Part shown: positions 9,533 to 18,090 of the stretch, one piece after another
How positions within the stretch are numbered: position 1 is the stretch's first letter
Layout: each line of letters begins with the position of its first letter
From: Corynebacterium liangguodongii
Lineage (GTDB): Bacteria; Actinomycetota; Actinomycetes; Mycobacteriales; Mycobacteriaceae
Assembly: GCF_003070865.1 (NCBI RefSeq)
Contig: NZ_CP026948.1
Coordinates: 2,232,001 to 2,296,000, forward strand
DNA: 64,000 nucleotides
Reading direction: 5' to 3'
Notes under the pieces: model-generated
Databases searched by the model: none
Told to the model about the DNA's origin: nothing
Seen by the model: the letters and a program-made list of their open reading frames with translations, nothing else
Made by a program: the position numbers and the translations under genes

Positions 9533-9883
9533 ATCCAGGCAGTCTCCCGGGCCGCCCCCGCCGCCCGCCGCGCGATCATCTGGGTCCTGCGCATCCTCGT
9601 CATCGTCTCCGTCTACGTCGGCGCCACCACAACGCCGGGCACGGCGTGGGCGCTCGGCGACATCGGCGTGGGCACCACCGCCTGGCTGAACATCCTCGCC
9701 ATCCTGGTCATCCAGGCCCCTGCCCTGAAATGCCTGCGGGACTACCGCAGGCAGAAAAAGGCCGGCCTCGACCCGCAGTTCGACCCGGAGGCCTTGGGCA
9801 TCCGCGGCGCGGACTTCTGGGTCGAGCGCAAAACCTCCATGGTCGAGGCCGGCACCTGGGTCTCCCCGGAGGCGGCCCGCTAA
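9533..9883 (+). pseudogene. C-terminal remnant of an AGCS amino-acid:cation symporter (alsT-like)
   Basis: The frame from 9533 to the TAA at 9881 encodes about 116 residues with two or three hydrophobic segments, then LRDYRRQKKAGLDPQFDPEA and IRGADFWVE, the very characteristic end of alanine/glycine:cation symporters. Full proteins have about 450–500 residues; an in-frame TGA at 9530 and unrelated sequence upstream remove the rest. Homology begins well upstream of the only usable start (GTG 9668). Upstream at 9500–9530 is a TetR-operator-like dyad (GAATAACGTTCATTC), perhaps left from the lost gene. The stop overlaps the msrA stop by three bases. Confidence 0.75.
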
Positions 9884-10521
9884 ATCCCGCAGGCGATGCC
9901 CGTGGAGTGGTGCGGACAGTAGCCGCCCGGCACCTTGTGCAGGTACTGCTGGTGCTCGTCTTCGGCGAGGTAGTAGTCCACCCCGGCGCGCACCTCGGTC
10001 GTGATCGGGCCCAGCCCCGCGCCCGCAAGCTGCTCGCCGTAGGCCGCCACCCAACCGCGGACGAGCTCAGCGTCGTCCTCGCTGTCGGTGTAGAAGGCGG
10101 AGCGGTACTGGGTGCCCACGTCGTTGCCCTGGCGGAAGCCCTGGGTAGGGTCGTGGGCCTCAAGGCCGGCTTTGACGAGCTCCTTGAGCGTGATCCTCGC
10201 GGGGTCGTAGACCACCTCGACGAGCTCGACGTGGTTCGTCATCCCCGTGCACACCTCGCGGTACGTCGGGTTCGGCGTGATTCCCCCGCCGTAGCCCACC
10301 GAGGTTGACTCAACGCCCTCCATCTGCCAGTACAGCTTCTCGACGCCCCAGAAGCACCCAAGCCCAACGAGGACGCGCCCCTGCCCGTCACGCCACGGCC
10401 CCGTAATAGGGGTGCCGAGCACCGCGTGCGGGCGGGGGTGAGCCAGCACGGGCTCGGGCCGGCCCGGGAGGGCACGTGAGGCGTCGACAAGCTCGGGCGT
10501 TGTGCCAAAAAGGAATCCCAT
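9880..10521 (-). CDS. msrA: Peptide methionine (S)-S-oxide reductase
   Basis: Repairs methionine-S-sulfoxide in proteins, using thioredoxin. The catalytic motif GCFWGVEK is present, followed by VSVGYGGG-like STSVGYGGG, PTYREVCTG, HVELVEV and the C-terminal YCPHHSTGIACGI, whose cysteines probably resolve the sulfenic acid. I chose the ATG at 10521 (MGFLFGTTPELV, 213 residues) because its extension before the core resembles other corynebacterial MsrA proteins and GGTAGGGG precedes it. An upstream in-frame ATG at 10563 also exists. It is divergent from sodA, giving an oxidative-stress pair. Confidence 0.95.
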   Translation of the reverse strand: MGFLFGTTPELVDASRALPGRPEPVLAHPRPHAVLGTPITGPWRDGQGRVLVGLGCFWGVEKLYWQMEGVESTSVGYGGGITPNPTYREVCTGMTNHVELVEVVYDPARITLKELVKAGLEAHDPTQGFRQGNDVGTQYRSAFYTDSEDDAELVRGWVAAYGEQLAGAGLGPITTEVRAGVDYYLAEDEHQQYLHKVPGGYCPHHSTGIACGI

Positions 10522-10632
10522 ACCCCTACCAACGCCCGGGGCACCGAAGGTGTTCCCCGCCACACGTGCGCGGAAGTTTCCCTATCATGGGGCACTGTCG
10601 CTAAAAGCAACCGAAAGGAAATTTTAAGGATC

Positions 10633-11235
10633 ATGGCTGTCTACGAGCTTCCCGACCTGCCCTACGCTTACGATGCGCTCGAGCCCTACATCTCGGCCGA
10701 GATCATGGAGCTGCACCACTCCAAGCACCACGCCAACTACGTCAAGGGTGCCAACGCCGCACTCGAGGCGCTTGAGGCGGAGCGTAACGGCGAGGCCAAC
10801 CCCGACACGCTGCGGGCGTTGACCAAGAACCTCGCATTTAACCTGGGTGGCCACACCAACCACTCCATCTTCTGGAAGAACATGGCACCGAACGCCGGCG
10901 GCGCTCCCACCGGCGCGATCGCCGAGGCGATCGACCGCGACTTCGGTTCCTTCGAGAAGTTCCAGGCCCACTTCGAGGGCATTGCTAACGGCCTGCAGGG
11001 CTCCGGCTGGGCGGTGCTTGGCTACGACCACATCGCCGGCCGCCTCATCATTGAGCAGCTCACCGATCAGCAGGGCAACATCTCCGTTGACTTCACCCCG
11101 CTGCTCATGCTCGATATGTGGGAGCACGCGTTCTACCTGCAGTACAAGAACGTCAAGGCGGACTACGTCAAGGCGTGGTGGAACGTTGTCAACTGGGACG
11201 ATGTCAACGAGCGCTTCGCTTCCGCGTCCAAGTAA
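10633..11235 (+). CDS. sodA: Superoxide dismutase (Mn type)
   Basis: Dismutates superoxide to hydrogen peroxide and oxygen. The 200-residue protein has the Fe/Mn-SOD ligands: His28 in ELHHSKHHANYV, His in GGHTNHSIFW near residue 80, and the Asp and His in LDMWEHAFYLQY. The Gly-Gly before HTNH and the GLQGSGWAVLGYD stretch point to manganese. The codon choice is strongly optimised, as expected for an abundant protein. The ATG is preceded by AAGGAAATTTTAAGG; a TATCAT at 10583 is a possible -10 box. Confidence 0.97.
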   Translation: MAVYELPDLPYAYDALEPYISAEIMELHHSKHHANYVKGANAALEALEAERNGEANPDTLRALTKNLAFNLGGHTNHSIFWKNMAPNAGGAPTGAIAEAIDRDFGSFEKFQAHFEGIANGLQGSGWAVLGYDHIAGRLIIEQLTDQQGNISVDFTPLLMLDMWEHAFYLQYKNVKADYVKAWWNVVNWDDVNERFASASK

Positions 11236-11239
11236 GTGA

Positions 11240-12736
11240 TCACGCCCCGATGAGGGGCACGCCCGGCGCGCCGGCGGCAAGGAATTGCCGTACGGCGCGC
11301 GTTGCTTTGCAATCGCCCTCGTTGTAGCGCAGCAGCTGCTCGCGCGCCTCCTCATCTCCGAGGCGGGCCGCGCGCCGCAGCGCCACCGAGCGCTCCCCGT
11401 CGATGCCGTCGTCGTCCCACTCGTACCCGACGACCGGGCCGAGGACCTTGAGCCCGAGCCCGTCGGTGCCCACGAGTTCGCGCCTGACATAGGCGAAGAC
11501 ATCGACCCACTCCTCCGAGGCGATAAACGCCGCCACCTCGTCTTCATCGACGCCGCCGAAGCGCCTCGCGGAGGACTTCATCCAGTAGTTTTCCCCACCG
11601 GCGGCGTAGCAGTACGCGGCAAACGTCCTCCCTTCCGCGCGGGCGCGCGACCGCGTGCTCATGAGCCATTCCCAGAAGGCGGCGAAGTTTGCTTCCTCGG
11701 CGGCGCCGCCGACCTCCTGCCAGGTCACGAAAGCACGGTAGACCTCGCCGTCGTACGCGCCCCACAGGTAGGCGCCCTGGTCGAGGTAGGCCTCCATGTC
11801 GATGTCGATCTCGACGTCGGCGCGCGGCACCCTACTCGGCGCCCCGGTGCGCTTGAGCACGGGGATGCCCGCGCGCCAGGCGCGCGCGAGGTCGGAGGGC
11901 TCGCCCACGTGGGCGTCGATAAGCGACTGCACCGTGTCAATGCCGCGCTGGCGTAGCCCGTCGGCCCTCCCGCCGGGCAGCACCAGCGAGATCTCATCGA
12001 GCTCGCACAACCGCGGCTCGCACAGCGGCCAGAAGCGGCACGACGCGCACTGTTTGACGCGCCGCGGCTCCTCCGGGACCGGCACGCGCAGCGCGGAGAG
12101 CAGCGCGGGGACGAAACGGGCGGGCTCGAGGACGTAGGCGCGGGTGCGGTCCTGCCCGACGAGCCCGGCGCGGCCATCGGCGAGCTCCCCGAGCAGCAGG
12201 TGCGCGAGCGCGAGGCGGTAGCCGTCGACCGTGTGGTGGCGCAGCCTCGCCCCCGTCTCCACAGGCGCCCCACGCCCGAGGCGGCTCGTGGGCACGAAGC
12301 GGGCACTCCCGCTTGTCGACGCCCTGGCCACCCGATGGTTAGACACCATCACCGGCGCGTAGCGCCCCCGCCCCACACGCACGAGGATATCGACCTCCGA
12401 GACGACATCGACCCCGCCGACCCGGCCGGTGAGGACGCCGCCCGTGATCACGTGCGCGCCCGTGCCCATCGCCTCCCGCGTTGCGCGTTCCGCCTGCTCG
12501 GGGTCGCGGCCCGGAGCGATGTCGACCCGCGCGAACCCCGCTCCGGGCGCCGGCAGCGCGCGCAGCACCGCCTCCCGGCCCGCCTCGACCTGCTCCTGGC
12601 GGGCCACCGCGTCGGGCGGCGCCGGGTAGTCGGGGTGGTCGAAGCGCTGCCGCAGCCGGAATCGGCAGCCCACCAGGTCCGCCGCGCGGATAAGGAAGGG
12701 CGAGGCGGCGTCGCCGGATCCCGCCGTAGAAGTCAT
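11240..12736 (-). CDS. TM0106-family RecB-like nuclease
   Basis: A protein of about 498 residues that combines a RecB/Cas4-like nuclease N-terminal half with a C-terminal RNase H-like (RNase_H_2) domain. Visible features are the nuclease-type VVSEVDILVRV, an Fe–S-like cluster of cysteines (CASCRFWPLCEPRLC), helix–hairpin–helix-like repeats (GIDTVQSLIDAHVG), and acidic residues in DVEIDIDMEAYLDQGAYLWG, typical of this actinobacterial family. The end YNEGDCKATRAVRQFL is the family's metal-binding Asp motif. The role is probably DNA repair, but the substrate is unproven. The start is uncertain: ATG 12736 is used, with GTG 12748 and ATG 12760 as alternatives. It is divergent from the gene at 12794. 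Confidence 0.8.
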   Translation of the reverse strand: MTSTAGSGDAASPFLIRAADLVGCRFRLRQRFDHPDYPAPPDAVARQEQVEAGREAVLRALPAPGAGFARVDIAPGRDPEQAERATREAMGTGAHVITGGVLTGRVGGVDVVSEVDILVRVGRGRYAPVMVSNHRVARASTSGSARFVPTSRLGRGAPVETGARLRHHTVDGYRLALAHLLLGELADGRAGLVGQDRTRAYVLEPARFVPALLSALRVPVPEEPRRVKQCASCRFWPLCEPRLCELDEISLVLPGGRADGLRQRGIDTVQSLIDAHVGEPSDLARAWRAGIPVLKRTGAPSRVPRADVEIDIDMEAYLDQGAYLWGAYDGEVYRAFVTWQEVGGAAEEANFAAFWEWLMSTRSRARAEGRTFAAYCYAAGGENYWMKSSARRFGGVDEDEVAAFIASEEWVDVFAYVRRELVGTDGLGLKVLGPVVGYEWDDDGIDGERSVALRRAARLGDEEAREQLLRYNEGDCKATRAVRQFLAAGAPGVPLIGA

Positions 12737-12793
12737 GATCTCGCTCACAGCGTCCCCCATCTTATCGGCGCTGACGCAGGTAGGGTATACCGC

Positions 12794-13447
12794 ATGGGAA
12801 TCATTGAGACGATCCGCAAGAACCGCGCGAGGACGAAGGCCGAGATTAAGGCCGCCGAGGTGCGCGCCCGGCAGCTGGCAAAGAATGAAGCGAAGGCCGA
12901 GCAGCGCACCGCGAAGCTCCTCGACAAGGCAGAAAAGCGCCTGCTCAAGGAGGAAAAGAAGGGGCTTAAGCGCAAGCGCAAGCACGAAAAGCAGCTCGCG
13001 GAGGCCCACCTGAAGCGCATCGAGAAGTCCGGGCTGACGAAGAAGAAGGCCCAAAACTTCGTCGGCGCGGCCCGCGTGCTCATCCCGATCCTCCTCCCGC
13101 TGGCCTACAAGGCCCTGACCACCGCGCAGCAAAAGCGCATCGAGTCCAGCGCCCAGGGCCACGGCCTTACCACCCAGGACCTCTCGCGGCACTCCGGCCG
13201 CGGCGCGGAGCTCAAGGCGCGCATCGAAGCGCTGCGCGAGACCACCGACAAGGCCGCGAACTCGAAGCAAAGCCCCTCGCTCTCCGCCAGTTTCAACCGC
13301 GACGTTAACGTCCGCCTCGATGAGCTCGACCAGGCGGTCCGCAACGCCGAGCGCCTCGCCCCGGAGCAGCAGCGCCTCGCCCACTCCTCCATCGAGCGCG
13401 AGCTCGAAGAGGTGGCCGCGGAGGTTCAACAGCGCTCCGCCCGCTAG
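12794..13447 (+). CDS. DUF6474-like conserved coiled protein
   Basis: A 217-residue protein that begins MGIIETIRKNRARTKAEIKAA, with about 90 residues of highly charged Lys/Arg/Glu helix likely to form a coiled coil. A short hydrophobic stretch (VLIPILLPLAYKAL, near residue 100) follows, then a second helical region rich in Arg and Gln. It resembles a conserved corynebacterial family, I think DUF6474. The function is unknown; membrane or nucleic-acid association is possible from the charge. It is convergent with hrrA, 18 bases away. Confidence 0.7.
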   Translation: MGIIETIRKNRARTKAEIKAAEVRARQLAKNEAKAEQRTAKLLDKAEKRLLKEEKKGLKRKRKHEKQLAEAHLKRIEKSGLTKKKAQNFVGAARVLIPILLPLAYKALTTAQQKRIESSAQGHGLTTQDLSRHSGRGAELKARIEALRETTDKAANSKQSPSLSASFNRDVNVRLDELDQAVRNAERLAPEQQRLAHSSIERELEEVAAEVQQRSAR

Positions 13448-13465
13448 GACGCCACTCCGGGGGTC

Positions 13466-14104
13466 CTAGAGCAACCCCTGCTCGCGTGCCGCCGCCACCG
13501 CCGAGGTCCGCGAGCGAACACCCAGCTTGTCGTAGATGTGCACGAGGTGGGACTTCACCGTCGCCTCCGAGAGCATGAGGTCGTGGCCGATCTCCCGGTT
13601 CGACGCGCCCGCGGCGACGAGCGCGAGCACCTCGAGCTCCCGCGGGGTCAGCGCCAGCCTCGGTGCCCGGTCGCGGCTCTCCAACCGGGTGCGCACCACG
13701 GGGGAGAGCGCCGCATCGCCGCGGGCCGCGGAGCGCACGGCGGCGACGAGCTCGCCTGGCGCCGAATCCTTCAGCAGGTAGCCCACGGCACCGGCCTCGA
13801 TCGCGCCGAGGATATCGGCGTCGGTGTCGTAGTTTGTCACCACCAACACGTGGGGCGGCCTCGCCATCGTGGCGCGGATCTGCGCGGTGGCCTCCGCGCC
13901 GCTGGTCACCCGCGCCCCCTCGGCGCCCGCGCCAAAACGCAGGTCCATGAGGATGACGTCGATCCCCCCGGCCTGCGCGGTGGCGATCGCAGCCTCGGCG
14001 GTCGCCACCTCGCCAACGACCAGGATGTCTTCGGCCTCCTCCAGCACGGCGCGGAGCCCGAGGCGAACGATCTGGTGATCGTCCGCCAGCAGCACGCGGA
14101 TCAT
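13466..14104 (-). CDS. hrrA: Haem-responsive response regulator HrrA (NarL/LuxR type)
   Basis: A 212-residue regulator with a receiver domain (DDH near residues 8–10, phospho-Asp in VILMDLRFG near residue 54, VVTNYDTDADI, and Lys in GYLLKDS) and a LuxR-type helix–turn–helix (LTPRELEVLALVAAGASNRE ... SEATVKSHLVHIYDKLGV). It closely resembles HrrA, which in C. glutamicum activates haem oxygenase and respiratory genes and represses haem biosynthesis when haem is plentiful. Its ATG overlaps the hrrS stop (ATGA), so the two are translationally coupled. The position next to sodA and msrA matches C. glutamicum. Confidence 0.88.
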   Translation of the reverse strand: MIRVLLADDHQIVRLGLRAVLEEAEDILVVGEVATAEAAIATAQAGGIDVILMDLRFGAGAEGARVTSGAEATAQIRATMARPPHVLVVTNYDTDADILGAIEAGAVGYLLKDSAPGELVAAVRSAARGDAALSPVVRTRLESRDRAPRLALTPRELEVLALVAAGASNREIGHDLMLSEATVKSHLVHIYDKLGVRSRTSAVAAAREQGLL

Positions 14105-15360
14105 ACTCCAGCCTCCTTTACCTGCGAATCATCTGCGCCGAGCGTACCCGGTAGAGCGACGGACACCGCGGTCGGCCCGCCGGGGCCCGACTCCACCACA
14201 AGCTCGCCGCCGAGCTCCTCGGCACGCGAGCGCATCGCCGCCAGCCCGACGTGGCCCAGCCCCGTCGGCGCCTCCGCCAGCGACTCGGGGTCGAACCCGC
14301 GCCCGTTATCCACCACGTCGAGGCGCACCTCTGCCGGGGCGTAGGTCAGCGTCACGCGGATCTTTGAGGCCCCCGAGTGCTTCACCGCGTTAGATACCGC
14401 GCCCTGGGCGATGCGCAGCACCCCGGCCTCGCACCGCATGGGCATCACCCGCGGCGCCCCGTCCGATGAAACCTCGATCGCGATGCCGGAGGCCTGGGAA
14501 AAATCGCGGGCGACGCGCTCGAGCGCGTGCAAGAGCGACGCCTCCGTCAGCGGCGCAGGGGTCAGCGCCGCGATCATCGCCCTCGTCTCCGCGAGGTTAT
14601 TGGCCGCCGCCCGGCGCGCGGTGTCCATCCGTGCCTTCACCGGGGCCAACTCGGCGGGGCTCAAGCCCGTGGCATCTAAGTCGCGGTCGGCGGCGTGAAG
14701 CAGCATCTGAATGCTCGAGAGCCCCTGCGCGACCGTGTCGTGGATCTCGTGCGCGAGGCGCTCGCGCTCCTGCGCCACGCCCGCCTCGCGCTCCGTGGCG
14801 GCGAGCTGCTGGCGGGCGGCCAAGAGTTCGTCGATAAGCGCCTCGCGCTCCTTGCTCACCCGGTCGATCGTGCTAAACGCGTAGTTTGTCGCCATGACCA
14901 CCAGCGCGGAGAGCACCGGGCCAACCACCCCGCCCACCGTCAGCCCGGTCGGGATCTGCGCGCCCACCGCGATGGCAAGGCCGAGCGCCACCCACACCAC
15001 GCCGCGCCAGTCGTTAAACGTGCGGAGGTAGACGAAGAAGAGGATGAAGACCCAATAGATCGCCAGCGGAGTAACCATCATCTCCGCAATCCACAGCCCG
15101 GTCAAGCACATCAGCCAGCTCGCCTGCCCGACCCTGCCCCACTTCGGCATCTCCACAATGCCGTAGAACAGCAAGAACGAAAACAGGCTGACCAAGACGA
15201 TGTGGAGCAGCGCGGAGTTCAGCGGCATCCGCACGAGCGCGGCCAGCGAAATGACGAGCAAGGAGACCGAGAGCACCGTGATGCCCGTATCAAGGGCCTT
15301 ATTACCGGTGGCGTTGCCAGTTCCCCCCGTGCCCGTCCGCCCCGCTACCGTGGTGCCCAT
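14101..15360 (-). CDS. hrrS: Haem-sensing histidine kinase HrrS
   Basis: A 419-residue membrane kinase. Five or six hydrophobic segments fill residues 30–170, then a HisKA_3 dimerisation domain with the phospho-acceptor His in RERLAHEIHDTVAQGLSSIQ, and an HATPase domain (NAVKHSGAS, DNGRGFDPES, GLGHVGLAAMRSRAEELGG). This is the NarX-like architecture of HrrS/ChrS sensors, which perceive haem within the membrane. The start is taken as ATG 15360; a GTG six bases upstream is an alternative. It is divergent from the lipoprotein gene, and their 5' ends nearly touch. Confidence 0.87.
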   Translation of the reverse strand: MGTTVAGRTGTGGTGNATGNKALDTGITVLSVSLLVISLAALVRMPLNSALLHIVLVSLFSFLLFYGIVEMPKWGRVGQASWLMCLTGLWIAEMMVTPLAIYWVFILFFVYLRTFNDWRGVVWVALGLAIAVGAQIPTGLTVGGVVGPVLSALVVMATNYAFSTIDRVSKEREALIDELLAARQQLAATEREAGVAQERERLAHEIHDTVAQGLSSIQMLLHAADRDLDATGLSPAELAPVKARMDTARRAAANNLAETRAMIAALTPAPLTEASLLHALERVARDFSQASGIAIEVSSDGAPRVMPMRCEAGVLRIAQGAVSNAVKHSGASKIRVTLTYAPAEVRLDVVDNGRGFDPESLAEAPTGLGHVGLAAMRSRAEELGGELVVESGPGGPTAVSVALPGTLGADDSQVKEAGV

Positions 15361-15382
15361 GCGCACTACACTACCGAGCGGA

Positions 15383-15955
15383 ATGCGTCCCCGGCCCACA
15401 CCATCGCGGCTCAGTACAGCCATCATCGCTGCCGCCATGTCAGCGGCCGCGGCCACCGGGTGCTCCGCCGAGACGGACACAAGCGGTGCGCCCGCGGCGG
15501 TGCCTGGCGATGCGGGTCTTGGCCTCACCGAGCTGCCCGCCGCGCCGCGGGAAGAGAACGCGACGTGCCCGTACCTGGATTCGCAGTGGGTGGCGGAGGC
15601 CAACGGCCAGAAGGTCACCGGCGTGGCGGTCGACGATCGATTCGAAACACCGGCCTGCGAGTTCTGGTCCTACGCGGAGCAACCCCAGCTCACCGTCCTC
15701 GTACGGCACATGGCCTCGCCGCAGGAGGCAATGGCCGTCGTCGACTGGGCAACCCCGATCGAACACACCGAGCCGGCCGATGACCCGCCGGGCTGGAACG
15801 GCGGACGGCACGGCGGCGGGGCCGTGCCCGGCCGCGCCGGTGCCGCCTATTCCGTGGCCAAGGGACCGGTGGCGGTGACCGTTTTTACCAATCAAAACGA
15901 GTCCGTGAAGGCTCAGGTTGTGGCCGAGCGCGTCATCGCTACCCTGGGGCTATGA
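15383..15955 (+). CDS. DUF2020 lipoprotein
   Basis: A 190-residue secreted lipoprotein. The signal sequence MRPRPTPSRLSTAIIAAAM ends at the lipobox AAATGC. The mature part has the DUF2020 pattern: ATCPYLDSQWV, a paired Cys in PACEFWSYAEQP, VDWATPIEHTEP, PPGWNGGR and the final KGPVAVTVFTNQNESVKA. The two cysteines could form a disulfide. The function is unknown. An earlier ATG at 15359 would overlap the hrrS start; I prefer 15383. The stop overlaps the next start (ATGA), so it begins a three-gene coupled unit. Confidence 0.85.
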   Translation: MRPRPTPSRLSTAIIAAAMSAAAATGCSAETDTSGAPAAVPGDAGLGLTELPAAPREENATCPYLDSQWVAEANGQKVTGVAVDDRFETPACEFWSYAEQPQLTVLVRHMASPQEAMAVVDWATPIEHTEPADDPPGWNGGRHGGGAVPGRAGAAYSVAKGPVAVTVFTNQNESVKAQVVAERVIATLGL

Positions 15956-16932
15956 CACTGCCTGCCCCCATCCGAGTGGCCGCCCTCGTCATCCGCGACG
16001 ACGCCGGCCGCGTCCTGTGCGTGCGCAAGGTGGGAAGCCCCCGCTTTCAGCTCCCCGGCGGAAAACCGGAAGGAGGCGAATCCGCGGCCGCGGCCGCCGT
16101 GCGCGAGACGGAAGAGGAAGTGCGTCTCACTCTCACCCCCGACGAGCTTGGCTACCTCGGCGTATTTACCGCTGAGGCCTCCAACGAACCGGGGTTTCAG
16201 GTCACCGCCACCGTCTTTATCCGCAGGCAAAGTGGTACGAACGCCTACGTCGACCCCGTCGCCAGCGCGGAGATCGACGAGGTGGCCTGGATAGACCCAC
16301 TCGATCCAGGCTCCCGCCCGCTCGCCCCGCTGCTCGAGCACGAGGTCTTTCCCGCACTGCGCGAGCGTGAAATCTCTGCCATCGCGGTTTTCGCCGGGGC
16401 GAACACCGGCAGCAACCCGGCAAACCTGCGGTTGGCAGACGACCTCGGTGCAGCCCTCGCCCGGCGCGGGATCACGCTCGTCTACGGCGGCTCCCGCCTC
16501 GGCGTGATGGGGCGCGTGGCGGAGGCGACGACTTCGGCCGGCGGCCGCGCGGTCGGAGTGCTGACCAATCACCTGGCCAACCACGAGCTGCGCTACGAGG
16601 GCCTCTACCAGCTCGAGATGGTCGAGACCATGGCGCAACGCAAGCAGCGCATGGCCGAGTTGAGCTGCGCCACCATCGCCCTGCCCGGCGGCACCGGCAC
16701 GCTCGATGAGCTCTTCGACCAGTGGACCACGCAGCAGCTCGGCTATCACAGCGCTCCCATTGGCCTGCTCGGTGTCGAGTTTTGGGCCCCCTTCGTTGCT
16801 ATGATCGACCACATGGTCGCTCAAGGTTTTATCCGCCCGGCCGACCGCGCCTCGCTCGTGCTTTCCGACGACGCCGACGCGCTGATCGATGGGCTCCGCA
16901 GCTGGGTTCCCCCCATCCCGAGGTGGATGTGA
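15952..16932 (+). CDS. NUDIX hydrolase–LOG family fusion protein
   Basis: A 326-residue protein with two enzymatic domains. Residues 1–140 form a NUDIX domain with a slightly degenerate box (GGKPEGGESAAAAAV then RETEEEVRL, with Thr and Arg at two consensus positions). Residues 142–326 form a LOG domain (SAIAVFAGANTGSNPA, YGGSRLGVMGRVAEA, and the signature PGGTGTLDELFDQWT). LOG enzymes remove ribose 5-phosphate from nucleoside 5'-monophosphates; NUDIX enzymes clip nucleoside diphosphate compounds, so the two steps could be sequential. This is inference. The gene is coupled by ATGA to the upstream lipoprotein and by TGATG to the SGNH gene downstream. Confidence 0.88.
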   Translation: MTLPAPIRVAALVIRDDAGRVLCVRKVGSPRFQLPGGKPEGGESAAAAAVRETEEEVRLTLTPDELGYLGVFTAEASNEPGFQVTATVFIRRQSGTNAYVDPVASAEIDEVAWIDPLDPGSRPLAPLLEHEVFPALREREISAIAVFAGANTGSNPANLRLADDLGAALARRGITLVYGGSRLGVMGRVAEATTSAGGRAVGVLTNHLANHELRYEGLYQLEMVETMAQRKQRMAELSCATIALPGGTGTLDELFDQWTTQQLGYHSAPIGLLGVEFWAPFVAMIDHMVAQGFIRPADRASLVLSDDADALIDGLRSWVPPIPRWM

Positions 16933-17906
16933 TGCGCCGTGCGCGCGCCGCACTCGGCGCTACCGTGCTTGCCGCCTCGGTGTTCCTGCTTTCTGGATGC
17001 CAAACGCAGCCTATTGACAACGTCTCCACCTACTCCTCGGTCGCCCCGCCGCTCGGTGTCACCCCGACCCCGGCAGCCAACCCCACCGAGGTGGAGGCGA
17101 CAGAGATGCGCGTCTCGCAGGCCCTGGAGCCGAGCTCCATCGATGTCTACGTCGCCTTGGGCGACTCGTACGCCTCGATGGGCTCGGCCTCGGGAGAGGA
17201 GGCCGACTCGAGCTTTTGCGCCCAGTCGAAGGACAACTACCCGCACGAGCTCGCCCGCAGGCTCGGCCGCTCCGTCGAGTTTGTCGACGCCAGCTGCCAA
17301 GGCTCCACCACAGAGAACATCGCCGGCCCGCGCATCGTCGAAGACGAGGACCTCACTATTGAGCCTCAGCTCAACAAGCTGCGCAGTGACGCTGACCTGG
17401 TCACACTCTCGCTGGGCGGAAACGACATGGACTTCGCGGGCATCGCCCGGTGCCTTGGCGCCATGCTCGCCGGGGAGGACCGCGATTGTTCTGCGGAGTA
17501 CGCGGCGCCCACCGCGCAGCGCCTCGCGGAGCTTCCTATCAAGCTGTCGAAGGTGCACTCCGAGATCAAGAAGAAAGCCCCGGGTGCGATCGTCGTGGTG
17601 ACCGGCTACGTGCCGCTGATCTCTCTCGAGCAGGAGTGTGATGTGACCAAGGTCATCGGGCGCGACGGTGTCGAGTGGGGCCTCTGGCTCACCGCGGCGA
17701 TCAACAACATAGTGAAGCAAACGGCCGAGGCCAACGGGGCGATCTTCGTCCTCCCGGAGGAGGTGGAGAAGCACAGCACGTGCGCGTCGGCGCGCCAGCG
17801 GTGGGTCGCCGTCGACGGCAAGGACACCAACTCCTACCCCGCGCACCCGACTCCGCGGGGGCAGCGCGAGATGGCGAAGACCATCGAGTCGGTCATCGAG
17901 GGCTAG
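16932..17906 (+). CDS. SGNH/GDSL hydrolase lipoprotein
   Basis: A 324-residue secreted esterase or lipase. The signal peptide (MRRARAALGATVLAASVF) ends in the lipobox LLSGC. The SGNH blocks are clear: GDSYASMGS (block I, catalytic Ser), CQGSTTENI (Gly block), SLGGNDMDF (block III Asn) and YPAHPTPRGQ (block V catalytic His). Paired cysteines through the chain suggest disulfides in the mature enzyme. It probably acts on cell-envelope lipids or exogenous esters. The ATG overlaps the stop of the NUDIX–LOG gene; a longer upstream extension of the frame is non-homologous and was not used. Confidence 0.9.
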   Translation: MRRARAALGATVLAASVFLLSGCQTQPIDNVSTYSSVAPPLGVTPTPAANPTEVEATEMRVSQALEPSSIDVYVALGDSYASMGSASGEEADSSFCAQSKDNYPHELARRLGRSVEFVDASCQGSTTENIAGPRIVEDEDLTIEPQLNKLRSDADLVTLSLGGNDMDFAGIARCLGAMLAGEDRDCSAEYAAPTAQRLAELPIKLSKVHSEIKKKAPGAIVVVTGYVPLISLEQECDVTKVIGRDGVEWGLWLTAAINNIVKQTAEANGAIFVLPEEVEKHSTCASARQRWVAVDGKDTNSYPAHPTPRGQREMAKTIESVIEG

Positions 17907-17937
17907 CGGCGCTCCATCACGGCGCTACATCACGGCG

Positions 17938-18090
17938 TTAAATCACGACGTCGTTGTACGGCATCTGCGTGGAGACCCAGGGAAAGACGACCTCCATCAG
18001 GAGGAAGAACACCGCCACGGCGAGCGCAATTGCGCACAGCACCTTGACCGGGGTTGGTCCCGGCAGCATGCGCCACAAGGCGTGGTACAC
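17938..18090 (-). CDS. Small single-span membrane protein, sortase partner
   Basis: A 50-residue protein starting with GTG (VYHALWRMLPGPTPVKVL), with one transmembrane helix (about residues 18–38) and the ending FPWVSTQMPYNDVVI. The GTG directly follows the sortase stop (TAG-GTG), and GGAGGTGAG within the sortase end serves as ribosome site, so translation is coupled. The combination of sequence order and coupling suggests it works with the sortase at the membrane. I recall similar small proteins beside corynebacterial class E sortases, but the function is unknown. Confidence 0.75.
   Translation of the reverse strand: MYHALWRMLPGPTPVKVLCAIALAVAVFFLLMEVVFPWVSTQMPYNDVVI

Noticed and set aside
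9520..10308. 262-codon plus-strand frame across the carrier remnant and msrA
   Set aside because: It is in the wrong frame for the carrier and antisense to msrA; the sequence is Arg/Pro-rich.
11240..13429. 729-residue version of the RecB-like nuclease
   Set aside because: The first 230 residues are the antisense of the DUF6474-like gene and lack homology; the nuclease starts near 12736–12760.
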